The position numbers and the translations under genes are program-made. A stretch of 64,000 nt of DNA from Palaemon carinicauda. Lineage: Eukaryota > Arthropoda > Malacostraca > Decapoda > Palaemonidae. Location: contig NC_090765.1 in assembly GCF_036898095.1 (NCBI RefSeq), positions 29,768,460-29,832,459 of the forward strand, given 5' to 3'. Under the pieces are notes generated by a model. The model ran no database searches and had not been told where the DNA came from. It saw only the letters and a list, made by a program, of their open reading frames with translations. The stretch's first letter is position 1. Each line of letters starts with the position of its first letter. Of the stretch, positions 34,144 through 45,868 are shown piece by piece.

Positions 34144-34475
34144 AAAAGTTCCCCAAAGTCAATTTCATCTTGAGGTGAAGATTTTTGTACTTTTGAGTGA
34201 AAACTTTAAATTCTTCTTCTTCTTCTTCTTCTTCTTCTTCTTCTTCTTCTTCTTCTTCTTCTTCTTCTTCTTCTTCTTCTTCTTCTTCTTCTTCTTCTTC
34301 TTCTATGTGAGAAAAGATGCAGACAAAGAAGAAGAAGACCCAAATACCAGGATCCTAAATCCGAAGCATTTAAAGTTTTCACTCAAAAGTACAAAAATCT
34401 TCACCTCAAGATAAAATTGACTTTGGGGAACTTTTAAATGCTTAGGATTTAGGATCTTGGTACTTGGGTCAAGAT
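34144..34475. repeat. Fold-back repeat enclosing a (TTC)n array
   Basis: 34144-34212 (AAAAGTTCCCCAAAGTC...GTGAAAACTTTAAA) is the near-perfect reverse complement of about 34368-34438. Between them is a (TTC)n array of about 30 units (34213-34303). A second inverted pair, GACCCAAATACCAGGATCC (from ~34338) and GGATCTTGGTACTTGGGTC (to ~34470), flanks the right arm. No ORF is credible; the poly-Phe reading is microsatellite. Confidence 0.8.
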
Positions 34476-34769
34476 CATGAATTTGGCCTTTGGCCTTTCA
34501 GTTATTTTAAAAGGGACGAAACACGGTTATGTGGGAAATGGGGAATTAGAAGGCTGGTAACATATAACTCCTATTTCAACATTAGCTGATATATGTTGAA
34601 GAAATAATGCGATAGATAAGTAAGGGCCACTTGTTTTGTTTAGAAATATTTTACTTGCAATTCCTTTATAGTAGGAAGGCCATTCATAGGCCTTTTTAGA
34701 TTTATGATTAGTAATTGTATGAAATTTGGAAAAATATGTTTGTGACCAATTCAATTAATGGGTTTTCAG

Positions 34770-35081
34770 GATCATGCCGAAGGTTCTCCAAGCCCTAAGA
34801 CCTCCTCAGGATCAGAAATTGAAAATGATGATCTTCAGGAATCCTCTAGCTCTGATGAACAATCAACAGACTACTCAGATTGGACTGCAGAAGCTGGAGT
34901 TAACCTTGAACCTCCTAAACGTACAGCACACAAGCAGAAGAAGAGTCCTCGTAAAAGAAAGCGAAAGAAAAGGGGTTCTGATTTTGAGGAAAATGATAAA
35001 GATGAGGAGGATGAAGAGGATGAAAAATTAGAAGAAAGTAGGAATGCTGCCGCTAGAGTTAATCAACGTGTACAAAGACAG
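34770..35081 (+). CDS. BRWD3: BRWD3 exon: acidic Ser-rich linker with SDYSDWTAEAG motif
   Basis: Acceptor GGGTTTTCAG, donor AGACAG|GTAACA; 104 codons, phase 0 at both ends. The peptide has ESSSSDEQSTDYSDWTAEAG, the family hallmark (SDYSSDYSDWTADAG in PHIP), followed by a Lys/Arg cluster (KQKKSPRKRKRKKRGSD) that resembles a nuclear localisation signal, and an acidic run (DEEDEEDEKLEES). This linker separates the propeller half from the chromatin-reading half. The donor is 85 bp upstream of DIRS relic D. Confidence 0.92.
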
Positions 35082-35774
35082 GTAACATTCTGTTGAATTT
35101 TAGAGTAGAGAGATGGAGACATAGCTTGTGACTATCACAAAAACATACAATAGATTATTCATAGGAACCTCCTGATGTTCATATTGCATCTTCTCTAGAA
35201 GCTTGGTTTATCAACTTATACTTCTAAAATTTAAAAAATTTCCCATTTTCTCCCCTTTCAATGTAATAAGAGTGTCTTTCAGTTAATGGCAAGAAGTAAA
35301 GTAGTAATGGACCAGAGGCTCTTTGTTATTTTAGTTTCTTGGCTGCACCAGTTCGACGCACTCTCCAGATTGGGATAAGTTTTAGAGCAATTACTGCCTG
35401 GGAATAATACTTGAACTTTGATAACTATTATGAGGTGTGAAAATACCTTACTGTTCCTTTCATTGAAAAGTATTTTTCGAATTCAAGGTGCCAAATGAAA
35501 CTTACTTTTAGGTCGGGTGGAAATCCAGGCAATTATAGGCTAATTGTTTATAGCAGGAATGATGACAATAACGACACACCAGCACTGTTCTCTAATACAC
35601 ACTTAACTAGCCAAGTTTGGTAGTGATGAGCTTCAAAAGCTTTTAACTTATTTACCTTTGTTTAATCGCAGGACAGTGAATCTTCCCATAAATGTGGTAA
35701 TTCTGTTCTTTTTACCTGTAAGAGTTGTCAATCGGACATGAAGATCATATCGAAGTACAGTATGGCAGTCTTTC

Positions 35775-36960
35775 TTGAAGAATTCCATTCAGAGGAAGAC
35801 TTTCCCAGTTCTATCACATTTGGGAAGGAATTCTTTCCAGTCTGTGGGTGCTAGGTGTAGTCAAAGAATGCTACTGGATTCCTCTAGCCTCAAATCATCC
35901 TGGGAGCCAGTTCCTGTTCTGAGTTCTCTTACTAATACAGTAAGGGCTCAGATTTTACACCACAGAATTATGAACTTTCTAGAGAAGCATTTGAAGGAAG
36001 TCTTAAACAATTCTCCTGGTTTTTAAAACTATGGTTATCCTAGTCCTCAAAGCTTCCAGGGGTTGGAGTCCAGTTTTAGGTGCCCTGGTCCTCAACAAAT
36101 TTTCAGCTTCACAAAGTTTCCGATGGAAACACCCTTGACATCTCCGTGGGCCCTAAAGAAAAAGATGACCCTTTCAATAGGTCTCTCAGATACATATTCT
36201 TACATAACAATTAATCTCAATTTGAGGAAATACATTAATTTTGTCAATGGGTCAAAGGTTTCCCTTCCAGTGTCTATGTTGCTTTCTCGGGATGGCTCCT
36301 TGTGTGCTTAAAATGATGGCCTCATCTCTATGTGGTTAAGAGTTCTGTGACTAAGAGTATATTGTGGTTACTCTTGTTGCTTGATCAGTTGTAGAGCATG
36401 GTCAATATGCAGAAATCTCTTGTTTTACATTCAGAAGATTCTATATTTGCGATTGATAATCATAACAGTTTATTTTCCGGTTTTCCGTAGGAAAAAGTGA
36501 TTCATTCCTCTTCTTTTGTTGCAATAGCTCATAATGTTGAAGCTTATGTCAGTTTGGATGTGTAGGAGACTGCTAGGGACCATGGCTTCCTATGAGAAAT
36601 TTGTTCTCGTGGGATGTCTCAAAGATAAGTGTTTTTCAATTTCATCTTGATCTACATTGGAATAGAATACTGTAGCCATTTTAGACTCTGGTTTCAAATT
36701 TAGAAATGTAAAACAAACTGCAACTGTTAAGGTGGTGGGGTGATTTCAGTCAGTTAGATGACAAAAGTTTCTTTTCGGTGTGAAAATACCATACCTTACT
36801 CTGTTTGCAGATGCTTCTCAGGAAGGTTAGGGAGTAACTAAATTATTTGCATCTTTCAGGGAGATTAATGTTTCATGCATTAACTCAGCATACCAATTGC
36901 TAAGAACTTCTTGCAATATTCTAACTCCTCAGGACCACGAACCACTGTTGGTAGGTTAAA
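35775..36960 (+). pseudogene. DIRS-D Pol remnant (RT and RNase H)
   Basis: Read across frames it shows EKHLKEVLNNSPGF, KASRGWSPVLG, SFTKFPMETP, LSDTYSYITINLNLRKYI and FVNGSKV, aligning in order with DIRS RT blocks (SPGFYSRLFLVEKATGGWRPV, KMETP, DLKDAYFQIPVHPSSRKFL). Near 36801-36827 LFADASQEG marks the RNase H start. The catalytic YLDD box is not found, and many stops occur. It is an old copy. Confidence 0.72.
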
Positions 36961-37341
36961 ACTGTAGCAGTGTTTTCAGATAGAATGACATTCACTAGCC
37001 TATATCTGGAGCCAAGAGAATGAAAGTTTCCCCCTCTCTGTACTGGATAGTGGAAGTGCTGATTACTTGGACAAATATCATCATTATTATTATTATTATT
37101 TTTATTTGCCAAGCTATATCCCAAGATGGAAAAGCACGATGCTGTAAGCCCAAGGGCTCCAACAAGGAAAGTAACCCAGTGAGGAAAGGAAACAAGGAAA
37201 TATTAAATATTTTAAGAACAATAACAATATTAAAATAGAATATTTAATATATAAATTATACAAACTTTAACAAAACAAGAGGAAGAGAAAGAAGATAGAA
37301 TAGTGTGCCTTAGTGTATCCTCAAGCAAGAAAACTCTAACC

Positions 37342-40144
37342 CAGCATTTCTCAACCGGGGGCCCGTGGCCCCCCAAGGGGGCCACGGGCCTTCGACCGGG
37401 GGTCCACGAGCGGACACCGAAAAATGCAATTCAGAATGCAGAAGCTTGGAGTGTATAATTAAGGTGATGAGACTCCAGTCATAGGGGAAGTTTTTTTTTT
37501 TAAACTATTTGCCAGATTTTTTTACACAGTGTTTAGTTCCTGGAGTGGTGAAAAAAATTCATCACCGCTCGTAACCAATCACCACCGTTAAACAGAAGTT
37601 GGCCCCCGTTAAGGCAACGCCGTATACGCTCGGCCACCGCTGATGGTCCCTCCTACCGCTCCGAAAGTTTTGAGCTGCACAAAATATTGCGAGCGGTGAA
37701 GAGCGGTCAATTTTCCGCTCCGGCAAAGTTCACCACCGCTACAACAATGTCCAGTCAAAGTGTGGCACAGCTAGACGCAAGTTCGTGGGCGCTTGAGTCC
37801 GCTAGGCCTATGCAGAAATCTCACACTGTCTGTTGTGCGTATGCGCTATCACTCCCGTGGTGCTGGCACGCTCCTTGGCGCCAGTATCCCACTGGACTGG
37901 ACAGAGGAAAGAAAAGTGCGTGTTCTCATGACATATTGGTTTTCCGTATATTTCGCTAAGTTTTTGAGATAAAATATTTTTACACTAATTATACATGTTC
38001 ACTTTACATTTATATTGACATATGACCGTAGTGGTGTAGGGTTGATACCTACACCACCCATGCAGGCCTCAGTGCACCACGAGTGCACCACAGCAAGAAA
38101 AATCGTAACAAGTTAATTTCGTGCTACGATTTTTATTTTTGTTTTGTTTTGAAAGAGGACTTTTTAAAACAAATTTTTTACCGTGTTATTGTTGTTGTTG
38201 TTTTTCAGATGTCGAAGGTTCGAAAATGGACAGACATCTACGTCAAGTTTGGATTCACGAAGGTCATTCGAGATGGCGTGGACTGCGCGCAATGTCTGCA
38301 CTGCTCAGTGGTGATGGCAAATGCATCACTACGTCCTTCCAAACTTTCAAACCATCGCGACAAGGTGCATCCCCAAAGGAAAGATGATAATATTGATGCT
38401 CTGTCTACGAAACGAGCACGGTACGACCGTGAAGCGACACTTCCAAAATTTGGATTCCGGCCAGAAGAAAAACCTGCTCTTCAATCCAGCTACGAAGTGG
38501 CATACCGAATTGTGAAGTGCAAGAAGCCGCACACTATTGCTGAGGAACTTATCAAGCCATGTACAGAGAAAATGGTGGAACTGATGATCGGACCAGAGAC
38601 AAAAAAGAAAATCCAGCAAGTTTCGCTCTCTAATGACACGATCCCCCGACGGATTGATGACATGGCCGCTGATGTGTGCCGTCAAGTTTGCTGTGAAATC
38701 AAGTAAAGCACGCTCCAGGCTAGCCTTCAACTTGATGAGTCTACCGACACCGCTCTGGAGAGCCAGTTGATCGCCTTCGCTCGCTACGAGAAAGAAGGAA
38801 AGATGAAGGAAGAGTTCTTATTCTGCAATACCCTGCCAACCACAACGACAGCAAAATATGTCAAAGCCATCGTGGACTCTTTTTTTTTTTGAAGTGAATG
38901 GACTCAGCTGGCAGAATTTCAAGCACATTTGTACTGATGGTGCCCCAGCGATGATTGGGGTTAAAGGAGGGTTCGTCACGCTTGTGAAGAATGAATGGCC
39001 CCACGTGACGTCTTCCCACTGTTCACTACGCCGATATGCTCTTGCGTCTAAAACTCTACCGCCGCGTTTAATGGAAGTCATGGACGTTGCGGTCAAAGTG
39101 ATCAACTTCGTTCGTGCGAAGGCCAAAAATCATCGGCTCTTCCAACTTCTGGCCAACGAAATGGGAGCGCAACATGTGGGACTTCTGTTTTACACCAAAG
39201 TTCGTTGGCTATCGAAGGGGAAATGCCTCTCTCGGTTGTATGAACTCCGGTTGGAGACAGAAATTTTCCTGCGAGAGAACGAAAACAACCTCCATGTCCA
39301 CTTCGACAATGAAGAGTTCGTCATGATGCTCGCCTACCTGGCCGATATATTCGGCCTACTCAACAAAATGAACCAGTCTTGGCAAGGCCATGATGTGACA
39401 GTCAGTGACGTTCAAGACAAGCTTGCTGGACTGTCTGCTCGAATGGGAGTCTGGCAGGCATGAATCGAGGCCGGATCCACAGCCTCGTTTCCTTTCTTGG
39501 ACGAGCATCTGCAGACGCAGAGGATTGAACTTCCCATCGGCATCAAAGATTGCATCATTGGACATCTCGACATTCTCTCCGCTGAGTTCAAATCTTATTT
39601 CGACGATGCTCCATTGGATGTTCCATGGCACAGAGACCCATTCAACACCGAAATTGAACCTACTGAAGACGAAGCAGAGGAGCTCGCAGAGTTGAAGGTC
39701 TCAAAAGCAATGAAGCTGGCCTTCAGTAACAGAGAAGATCTCTCCAGCTTCTGGTTGTCTGTTCAGGATGCATATCCACTACTCAGCAAGAAGGCATCCG
39801 AAATGCACGTTCAATTCGCCACAATATACCTTTGCGAATCTGGATTTTCTGATCTGGCGACCATTAAAATGAAGTCCAGAAACCGTCTTGATGTTGGGAA
39901 CGATATTCCCCTTGCTGTGTCCAAGATGGAGCCGGACATAAGAGGCCTCGTCACACGAGCCCAACAGCAAGTGTCTCATTGATTATATTGTTCAGCAAAA
40001 ATGTTTACTTTGATTTATAATTTTAGTGACTGAATAAACAAAATAAAACAAAATCTGCATTTTTTTATATTGAAGGGCAGGGGGCCACGAGTGTTAGCCA
40101 CTCGGTGAGGGGGGCCATGGGCTATCAAAGGTTGAGAAACGCTG
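37342..40144 (+). mobile_element. hAT superfamily DNA transposon
   Basis: The termini are CAGCATTTCTCAACC (left) and, inverted, CAGCGTTTCTCAACC (right). An exact 8-bp target duplication CTCTAACC flanks it at 37334-37341 and 40145-40152. The length is 2.8 kb. It carries one BED-finger transposase, decayed. It is inserted in R1 copy a, which itself lies inside DIRS-D. Confidence 0.93.
38209..39979 (+). pseudogene. hAT transposase (ZBED5/SCAND3-like), three lesions
   Basis: It begins MSKVRKWTDIYVKFGFTKV with a BED-type zinc finger (CLHCSVVMAN...KLSNHRDKVHP). It proceeds through YRIVKCKKPHTIAEELIKP and a TAA at 38704-38706; the same frame continues with LQLDESTDTALESQ, where the first catalytic Asp lies. 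A run of about 11 T (38880-38890) shifts the frame, after which CTDGAPAMIG, SHCSLRRYALASKTLP and KVRWLSKGKCLSRL (conserved Trp) follow. An in-frame TGA at 39461-39463 interrupts it before the C-terminal dimerisation part (DLSSFWLSVQDAYPLLSKKA), ending at 39979. It resembles the transposases behind vertebrate ZBED5-type genes. It is not functional. Confidence 0.9.
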
Positions 40145-40249
40145 CTCTAACCCAAGACAGTGAAAGACCATGGTACAGAGGCTATGGCACTACCCAAGAC
40201 AAGAGAAAAATTATTTGATTTTAAAGTGTCATTCTAGAAGTTTATTTTA

Positions 40250-40660
40250 GGAAAAAATTCAATGTCTTAGCAGATCACCTAAGCAAGAAAGTCAAGTTTT
40301 CCCAATGAATGGTATCTACATACGTCAGTATATCTAGATATTTAGAATTGGTGGGGTCGCCCAAATTTAGATATGCTTGAAACGTCGCTGAACACAAGAT
40401 AGATATTTTGTTCACCTTTTTTGATCTCTTATGAAAAGTAGATGCCCTGTTATAAGACTGGTCAAATCCTGGATCGTTATACATTTCCTTTGTGTGGCAT
40501 TATTCATCAAGTGAAAGAAGTTCAAGATCTACAGAAGGCAAAATGACTTAATAGCCTCATTCTGACCATAAAGGGAGTAATGTAGTGCACAGTTCTATGA
40601 TCTCTATTGTTAATGTCTCAGAAGGTGGCTGTACAAAACTGAATGCTCAGACAACTATTT
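40250..40660. other. DIRS-D internal spacer, no gene seen
   Basis: AT-rich sequence between R1 copy a and the LINE 3' fragment. No coding or repeat match was found. Confidence 0.4.
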
Positions 40661-40664
40661 TCAA

Positions 40665-41570
40665 AGGCAATAATTATTATTATTAGCTAAGCTACAACTG
40701 TAGTTAAAAAAGCAGGATGTTATAAGGCCTGTTCAACGTAAAATCATTCGCTATAAATTTGAACTTCTGAAGTTCCACCAATTCAACTGTCTTGATTAGG
40801 AAGATCATTCCACAATCTGGTCACAGCTATAATAAAACTCCTAGAATACTGTGTACTATTGAGCCTATGATAAAGAAGGCAAGACTTATAACTAACTGCA
40901 TACTTAGTACAGTACTATATACAGGATGTAAAATCCAAATGCAAAGGATGATTAGAATTAAGAAAAATCTTATGCACCTTGCATAACGAACTAACTGAAC
41001 AGTGCCAGAGATTGATATCAGGATCAGGAATTAATGAGGCTGCAAATTAAGATAAGAGTTAGCAGGTGAAGACTAGACAGGAAAACAATAGTCGAAACAA
41101 GGTTGAATGGAAGAATTGAAGCATTTTTTCAGAATAGATTGATCAATGAAAATCTTAAAAAGACTTTCTCATTAAACCAATTAATTTTTACAATTGAAAA
41201 AGAAACAGACAGAAAGTGTTTCTAAAAAGAAAATTTGCAATCAAGAATCAAGCTTAAGATTAAAGGAGCTGTATATAATTAAAGAATCATTATCAATGCC
41301 AAGATCTGGATGTTTAGGAGCCACTATCCTTGACCTACTAACAATCATACTTTGAGTTTTGTTAGTGTTCAGCTTCATTCCCTGTACTGTAATTTGCACT
41401 ATATAATGATTTTAGCTAGACTTCTATTAAGGGATTCAGCAACCTCTGATCCTATATTTAGGAGATAGAATTGATACAAAGAAAATAGCATCATCTACAT
41501 ATCTGTTGCATTCTTAGAAAAGGGTTTTCACTGACCTTTACATCACCTTTTATAGGTTCTAAAAGACAGG
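40665..41570 (-). pseudogene. LINE 3' fragment: RT end plus R1-like tail
   Basis: On the minus strand, from 41.51 kb downward: a YVDD-type box (NRYVDDAIFF), ESLNRSLAKII, MKLNTNKTQSMIVSRSRIV then APKHPD, and a C-terminal SRSFIIAVTRLWNDLPNQ. The strand ends at 40740-40665 with a tail like that of R1 (CATCCTGC..AACTACAGTTGTAGC and an ATA-trinucleotide run). The fragment is 5'-truncated and decayed. It is the same family as the scraps at 26540-26687 and 51420-51760. Confidence 0.72.
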
Positions 41571-41879
41571 CTACCATTATTTTTATATCAAGGACATTGC
41601 AATGTTTATATTTGATGTTGCCAATCTACGAATGTATCAGTGGCTAGAACTAGCTAGGATAATATTTTTAATTTTTTATGTACTGTATCCCTTTTTATAA
41701 AAACAAACATTCAATTTAAGCCCTTAAGGATATAGATCAATGCTTAATTCTGTACTAAAGCTTCTTAGATTGGATCTATCCATTTCAGGTATTATAGTGG
41801 GTGTAATGGCAGCTTTTAGTGTTGAAAAGTCTCCAGTAGTCAGGTCTATTTTGGGGAATGTGGATGTGGTTTCACAATA
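41571..41879. other. Short unassigned stretch before the DIRS-D recombinase remnant
   Basis: AT-rich; no gene recognised. Confidence 0.4.
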
Positions 41880-42520
41880 TTTAACAGGTTCATCTTTTTA
41901 ACCATAAGAAAGTTTTTCTCATAGATTTCACGTTTAAAACTTTTCCTGTTGACAGTGGCTTCAGCTAAACTCATAATAAATTTCAAGCATTATCTTTTAT
42001 GTAAGCTTTGGGGGGCATAGGGGGATTTTGTCTTGCCCTTCAGACAAAAAAGTTATTTTAGTACTAAGTCTGGCACAATTTTTTTCACTTCTCCTCTTTG
42101 GAGATGTATGTGAATATTTCATTATAGAATAAATTTTCTTGTCTGGTAAAAGTCATTCAGTATTATTTGGACAAAACTGTGGGCATTAGAGGTAGCGTTC
42201 TTAATTTGTTCGGTGGGATTAGTTACAAATTATCCTCTGTCCAGGAATGCTTTGTCATTTCTTGTTAAATATGTGGTCACAAACTCAAAGAATTGGATCT
42301 AAATCTAATAAAAGCCATGAAGTTTAAGGTTCATATTAGAAGTATGCCTACATATCTTGGTTTTTGCAGAAATCTTTCTTTGGAAAACGTTTTAGCCGCA
42401 GCGTAATGCTATATCAAGTCTGTGTTTGCTTAACATTATCTTGGAAGAATCCTGGTTTACTTATTGAGATTGCTGGATTCTTGGTCCTGTAGTGTCTGTT
42501 GACGATGTGGTCTATTGACT
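41880..42520 (+). pseudogene. DIRS-D tyrosine recombinase remnant
   Basis: Scrambled frames give FKTFPVDSGFS, FQALSF, GGHRGDFVLPF-like residues and, near 42320-42420, HIRSMPTYLGFCRNLSLENVLAAA, which aligns with the HxxR helix region of DIRS-A/B (PHDIRGLSTSLAFEKNMAVGQILRAG). It is badly decayed. The call depends on its position between the D terminal repeats as much as on sequence. Confidence 0.55.
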
Positions 42521-43269
42521 TTTTCAAGTTTATTTTATTTATAATTTTTTTTTTTTTTGGAAAAATTCTAGTTTTACTTGCATGGTGTTGGGGTTATATA
42601 CAGTAGATTGGTAATTAGAGATAAGATATCTTTTAAACGCAATCTTGAGCCTCATATTTCAAATAATAATAGAAAAACAATTTGGAGTCTTATATTCTGA
42701 ACTGTATTTGGAGGTGGTTTGTTACTATTAATATAGTCCAAGTTGAGTCTAGAATTTTAATTATTTTCTAACATACTGTTTTAATTCTATAAAGGGTCTA
42801 TTTCTTTCCTTCACTGTTATCCCACCTCCATCGGAGTGTGGGAGCCAGCAATATAAACATTAGGGGAGGTCCATAGAAATAAACATAATTTGTGATGTTA
42901 AGAACGGTAGGAAAGTTTCGACTTCGAGACTGAAATAACAAAAGCCTCTGGAACATCACTACCTGCCAGATTGTCTCATTTATTGAAAGGAAAGAAAATG
43001 GGGAGTTTTTTAAATGACTATAAACCAAGCTTCAAGAGAAGAGGCAATATGATCATCAGGTAAATATGATTTTTAAGTGGATAATTTTACAGGTTTGTAG
43101 CTTTAGAAAGTTTAAAGGAAGACTACCTCAAAGTCTAAGAAAAAAATAAGATTTATGTTATGGTCTTCCCAAAGGTTTTATTATTTTGCTACTTTTTAAA
43201 AGTTATAGAAATTTTGTTGTTTTATATTGCTTCAAATTTATTATTTCTCATAAACTTACCTTATCGTAG

Positions 43270-43533
43270 GCACATTTATTCCAGCCAAGAGGACCTAGGC
43301 CGAACCTCTCTGAGATAAGTGGGGGTGCTGATGAGATTCCAGAGGAATTCCGGCCTCCTGAATGGTTGACAGAGACTTTCCCTAAAAAGGCACCATATTT
43401 TCCTCAGATGGGAGATGAGCTTATCTACTTCATGCAAGGTCATATGCTTTACGTAGAAGCAGTTATGAATAGGAAATTGTATACTATTGACAAACGTAAT
43501 TTGCCTTGGATGAGGACTGTTAATAAACTAAGG
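43270..43533 (+). CDS. BRWD3: BRWD3 exon: start of the Tudor-like BRWD module
   Basis: Acceptor TTATCGTAG, donor CTAAGG|GTAAGT; 88 codons, phase 0 at both ends. The conserved part is PPEWLTETFPKKAPYFPQMGDELIYF then QGHMLYVEAV, matching the [36 protein letters not shown] segment of PHIP (quoted here in short from memory). This opens the module that in PHIP reads methylated H3K4. The first ~30 residues are not conserved. A second in-phase acceptor (CCAG, at 43281-43284) would shorten the exon by exactly five codons. Confidence 0.92.
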
Positions 43534-43781
43534 GTAAGTACTATTATTGATTGTTGTGCACAGATAGATTTTGGAGATGGAGTAGTAACTAGTAAATCCT
43601 CGCTCATCCCTTTTACAGCCATCCACAATCAAATCCCCCAGAATGTGTGTCAGGTCTCACATAAAAGGAGGTAAATGTGGATTGCTGTCTCAACATCCCT
43701 GCCTTGAGAATGGCCAATATTTCAAAGTCATGTTGTAAGCTATGAAAGTAGATAATAGTACAGACTTTGTTAGCTTTGACT

Positions 43782-44203
43782 CATAGGTAGTAGGTTGGCC
43801 AAGGCACCAGCCTCCCATTGAGATACTACCGCTAGAGAATTATTGGGTCATTTGACTGGCCAGATAGTACTACATTGGATCCCTCTCTCTCTCTGGTAAA
43901 GGCTCGTTTCATCTTTGCCGATACATACACAGAATAGTCTGGCCTATTCTTTACACATTATTCTCTTTCCTCATACACTTGACAACACTGCAATTACCAA
44001 ATAATTCTTCTTCATCCAAAGGGTTATCTACGGCCCTGTAATTGTTCTGTGGCTACTTTCCTCTTGGTAAGGGTAGAAGAGAGACTTTAGCTATGGTAAG
44101 CAGCTCTTTTAGGACACTCTAAAATCAAACCATTGTTCTTTAGTCTTGGGTAGTTCCAAAACCTCTGTACCATGGTTTTCCACTGTCTTGAGTTAGAGAT
44201 CCC
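43782..44203 (+). repeat. R1 dispersed repeat copy b (3'-truncated)
   Basis: It begins AGTAGGTTGGCCAAGGCACC and continues GAGATACTACCGCTAGAG, GGCCAGATAGTACTACATTGG, TAGTCTGGCCTATTC and CTTGGGTAGTTCCAAAACC. It stops before the conserved tail. Confidence 0.8.
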
Positions 44204-44600
44204 TTGTAGATTGGAGGAACATTGCCTAGTTTCCATCCTTGTGGTGCCTTTCTTTTGTTGGCTGTCTTTCGGAACATTTTGTAAAAAGGGGGTGGTATCC
44301 CTTCTTCTAGTTCTATAATCTCTCTTGGATAAATATCCTCTGGACTTGGTGCCTTGGACTTACTGAGTCCTCTTATTTTCTTTTTGACATCATCCTTTGT
44401 AAAGGTGATTCTATTTAATGGTTGTGGACATTCATATATGATAGCTGGTTCGTGGCGGGTTGTAGATTCTTCTTCTTCTTCTTCTTCTTCTTCTTCTTCT
44501 TCTTCTTCTTCTTCTTCTTCTTCTTCTTCTTGAGTGAGACTGACTGACTGACTTACTTTAAGGATAACATTCCATTCAACTTGCCATTTTTTTTTCATTT
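44204..44600 (-). pseudogene. LINE RT N-terminal fragment with (TTC)n array
   Basis: On the minus strand: RITFTKDDVKKKIRGLSKSKAP, SPEDIYPREI, FYKMFRKTANKRKAPQGWKLGNVPPIYK, the 'PDG...PL/WK.A...PI.K' start of a LINE RT. It is preceded by a (TTC)n array (44466-44531; poly-Glu in this reading). It is fused to the antisense of R1 copy b, so it is a chimera. Confidence 0.7.
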
Positions 44601-45084
44601 AAGTAAGAATCTAAAAGATAGTCTTTAAAATGAAATGTCCTTGCCTCTGGAATTTTTTCTAATATTTTTTTTGTCCATGTATTAAAGATTTGAATTATAA
44701 AGATTTTTCAACTGTGATAAGGAGGCCAGACTGTACTTTCTTCAGATTTTTTGTGGGAAATTTTTTCAATAATTAAATGGTCATTATAAGTAATGAGTTG
44801 ACTTTGATTTTTGTAATTTGAGTGTTACAGTTAGGGGACTTTTTATGTTACATGATTACTACAGTGCTAAAATATTAAAGGTAGGAGACTAGAATTGATC
44901 TGAATTTAAGAGGTTAAAGACCATTATTTAGCTTTCTGTTATCGTGTTGAGGTAGTTTTTGTATTGAACATTTTACCATGTTAAATCGTTCATTTACAGT
45001 GTTAGCGCAATACTTTGATTTTCTTCCTAGCTTTATCTTTTATTTCACTATTCTTACTTTGTTTTTTTTATTTATTTGTTTCAG
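44601..45084. other. Intron, AT-rich, nothing recognised
   Basis: A normal pyrimidine tract leads to the acceptor at 45084. No gene or repeat call. Confidence 0.6.
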
Positions 45085-45292
45085 GACCAAGAATATGTAA
45101 AAATTATAGGAGTTAAGTACGAGATAAAACCACCAAGGTTGTGCTGCCTTAAACTAGGTATTTTAGAAGCAGGAACGGGTAAGCTTACCTCAGATTCATT
45201 CACCATCAAATACCATGACATGCCTGATGTATTAGACTTCTTGATACTCAAGGCGACTTACGATGTTGCGGTCAACAGACATTGGAGAACGG
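45085..45292 (+). CDS. BRWD3: BRWD3 exon: core of the Tudor-like module
   Basis: Acceptor TTTGTTTCAG, donor AACG|GGTAAG (GT at 45293); 69 codons plus one base of a Gly codon. The peptide includes KIIGVKYEIKPPRLCCLKL and FTIKYHDMPDVLDFLIL, nearly identical to PHIP in this region. A long (TA)n array begins about 28 bp after the donor. Confidence 0.95.
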
Positions 45293-45315
45293 GTAAGTTT
45301 TTAATGTGTGTTTTT

Positions 45316-45868
<553 letters not shown>

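Larger units (their letters stand above)
37083..40245 (-). repeat. R1 dispersed repeat copy a (split by the hAT element)
   Basis: 37083-37341 and 40145-40245 together give one R1 copy in antisense orientation, starting with the ATT-trinucleotide tail, then AAGCTATATCCCAAGATGG, GGGCTCCAACAAGGAAAG and CCCAGTGAGGAAAGGAAA, and continuing after the hAT with AACCCAAGACAGTG and GGCACTACCCAAGAC. Confidence 0.8.
35166..43057 (+). mobile_element. DIRS-type relic D, filled with nested insertions
   Basis: 35166-35440 and 42800-43057 are inverted terminal repeats (CTGATGTTCATATTGC, CTAGAAGCTTGGTTTAT and TTTCCCATTTTCTCCCCTTTCAAT, each found inverted at the right end with small changes). Between them lie RT and RNase H remnants (35.8-36.9 kb) and a recombinase remnant (41.9-42.5 kb), both on the + strand. 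An R1 copy holding a hAT transposon and a LINE fragment occupy 37.08-41.57 kb. The element fills nearly all of the intron between the exons at 34770 and 43270. Confidence 0.78.

Noticed and set aside
34115..34414. Poly-Phe ORF
   Set aside because: Translation of the (TTC)n array inside a fold-back.
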